Part shown: in pieces, positions 21,813-22,222 of the stretch
Layout of the letters: each line of letters starts with the position of its first letter
Numbering within the stretch: the first letter of the stretch is position 1
IMG/VR virus record: IMGVR_UViG_3300027580_000027
Location: 1-22,222 of that record
Strand: one strand, 5' to 3'
Source: a virus
DNA length: 22,222 bases
Made by a program: the position numbers and the translations under genes
The notes under the pieces: model-generated
What the model was told of the DNA's origin: nothing
The model's database searches: none
The model's input: only the letters and a program-made list of their open reading frames with translations

Positions 21813-21856
21813 AGTTGATTCAATCAGCGCTCCTCTCTGATTCTCGGTTCGTTTTC

Positions 21857-21885
21857 ATTATAACACAAGCGCACCCCGCGCACAA
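21857..21885 (-). promoter_or_regulatory. Late promoter, sigma-70-like with extended -10
   Basis: A perfect TATAAT (21862-21857) is preceded by TG with one base between (extended -10). TTGTGC (21885-21880) is a weak -35, matching TTG only, with a 17-base spacer. Transcription would start near 21850, leaving a leader of about 38 bases to the small terminase ATG. No other gene lies between, so this can drive the whole operon. Confidence 0.75.
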
Positions 21886-21912
21886 GGCCCTTCGGGGGGT
21901 CGCTCGTCCAGA

Positions 21913-21926
21913 AAGCCGTCCGGCTT
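21913..21926. repeat. Short perfect palindrome
   Basis: AAGCC-GTCC-GGCTT forms a five-pair stem with a four-base loop, or a six-pair palindrome AAGCCG/CGGCTT with two bases between. It lies between the large inverted repeat and the promoter. Confidence 0.6.
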
Positions 21927-21929
21927 AGG

Positions 21930-22020
21930 TCGGGGTTTCTGTTTTCGCGGGCCGACGTCCAAGAACGGGGGTTTCCGTAGGACCCCCGTCTTGGAACAAG
22001 GCCCGCGTGGAGAACCCCGA
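21930..22020. repeat. Nested inverted repeat of 91 bases
   Basis: There are three stacked stems. Outer: 21930-21940 with 22011-22020 (one bulge). Middle: CGCGGGCC 21946-21953 with 22000-22007. Inner: 21959-21972 with 21982-21994 (one bulge, stem of 13 pairs). The loop is nine bases (21973-21981), and a symmetrical five-by-five internal loop separates inner and middle stems. No U-tract follows on either strand. Confidence 0.85.
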
Positions 22021-22082
22021 TTCGCCGCTGCCGCCTGACGTCCGTCCAAGATTTTTACCGCGCGCGCGTTGTGGACGGAACC

Positions 22083-22105
22083 TTGGACGCCCCGACCATC
22101 GGGCA
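22083..22105 (+). repeat. 23-base direct repeat, copy 1
   Basis: It starts TTGGACGC and ends CATCGGGCA. It matches copy 2 (22132-22154) at 20 of 23 positions, with starts 49 bases apart. It contains one of the TTGGACG motifs. Confidence 0.75.
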
Positions 22106-22131
22106 GAGCCGACGGAAAGTACTCTCTCGGT

Positions 22132-22154
22132 TTGGACGCACGGATCATCGGGCA
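22132..22154 (+). repeat. 23-base direct repeat, copy 2
   Basis: It matches copy 1 at 20 of 23 positions. Its first 12 bases (TTGGACGCACGG) are also found as an exact inverted copy at 22202-22213, so this site takes part in both a direct and an inverted repeat. Confidence 0.75.
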
Positions 22155-22201
22155 GCCTGGACAGGTTCTTTCGGCAACTACCCGCGGGGCTTCCGGACGG
22201 C

Positions 22202-22213
22202 CCGTGCGTCCAA
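22202..22213 (-). repeat. Inverted 12-base copy of the TTGGACG element
   Basis: CCGTGCGTCCAA at 22202-22213 is the exact reverse complement of 22132-22143. With the single motifs at 21956-21962 and 22043-22049, it makes five exact TTGGACG/CGTCCAA sites within 258 bases. Confidence 0.7.
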
Positions 22214-22222
22214 GAGGAAGCC

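Larger units (their letters stand above)
21813..22222. other. Non-coding region upstream of the terminase genes
   Basis: These 410 bases hold no convincing gene. A minus-strand frame of 96 codons (21858-22148) crosses the palindrome and promoter and has no ribosome binding site. From right to left there are repeated TTGGACG motifs in both orientations, a pair of 23-base direct repeats, a 91-base nested inverted repeat, a short hairpin and the late promoter. An alternating CG run occurs near 22060. The location before the small terminase is typical for a cos or pac site, so packaging is the leading hypothesis. A terminator for a gene upstream of the window is another. Confidence 0.6.

Noticed and set aside
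21672-21823. Short frame from TTG 21823, well spaced from AGAGGAG, before the small terminase
   Set aside because: It gives about 50 residues in a frame different from the helix-turn-helix protein, with no recognisable pattern.
21930-22020. Large inverted repeat as a rho-independent terminator
   Set aside because: No run of T follows the stem on either strand.
21858-22148. Minus-strand frame of 96 codons in the region before the terminase
   Set aside because: It crosses the large palindrome and the promoter, is rich in Pro, Arg and Lys without fold-like patterns, and has no ribosome binding site.
21956-22213. Repeats near the right end as a CRISPR array
   Set aside because: Spacing is irregular, orientation is mixed, repeat length is variable and there are no Cas genes.

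Overview
The window is the late structural block of a tailed double-stranded DNA phage or prophage. All 26 predicted genes lie on the minus strand, so transcription runs from the right end to the left. Genes abut or overlap by a few bases (ATGA, GTGA, TAATG and TGATG junctions), as in one long operon. The likely host is a bacterium. The only strong promoter has a perfect TATAAT with a TG extension and a 17-base spacer, and many genes have AGGAG or GAGGTGA ribosome binding sites. Many proteins are rich in Asp and Glu, which would fit a salt-adapted host, but that is weak evidence. No integrase, repressor, tRNA, transposon or CRISPR array is visible.

Layout in transcription order. 22222-21813: non-coding DNA with a 91-base nested inverted repeat, repeated TTGGACG motifs, a 23-base direct repeat and the late promoter; this is a candidate packaging region. 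21812-18593: small terminase, large terminase and portal. 18537-16555: minor head protein of the Mu F/SPP1 gp7 type, with a HExxH metallopeptidase-like C-terminal domain and a possible His-rich N-terminal extension. 16552-14927: four small genes, three of them beta-rich, that may be head decoration or fibre proteins. 14927-11689: DUF2213-type prohead protease fused to an acidic scaffold tail, a decoration-like protein, and an HK97-fold capsid protein of encapsulin-like type. 11642-10134: head-tail adaptor, HK97 gp10-like protein with motifs in reversed order, head closure protein and tail terminator. 10131-6604: a 59-residue acidic protein, two paralogous tail tube proteins and a pair of tail assembly chaperones joined by a predicted -1 frameshift. 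6617-1533: a repeat-rich tape measure protein and a tail hub protein. 1536-1: two small paralogous coiled-coil proteins, a tail-fibre or baseplate-type protein and the start of another fibre-like protein that runs off the window.

The genes cover packaging (terminase, portal), capsid assembly (protease, scaffold, capsid and decoration), the neck (adaptor, closure, terminator) and a long tail (tube, chaperones, tape measure, hub, fibre proteins). No contractile sheath gene is visible, so a siphovirus-like tail is most likely. The most unusual points are a protein module shared by one tail tube protein and the tail hub, an A AAA AAG frameshift site, a ribosome binding site separated from its start codon by a hairpin, a nested scaffold start inside the protease gene, and the structured DNA upstream of the terminase.
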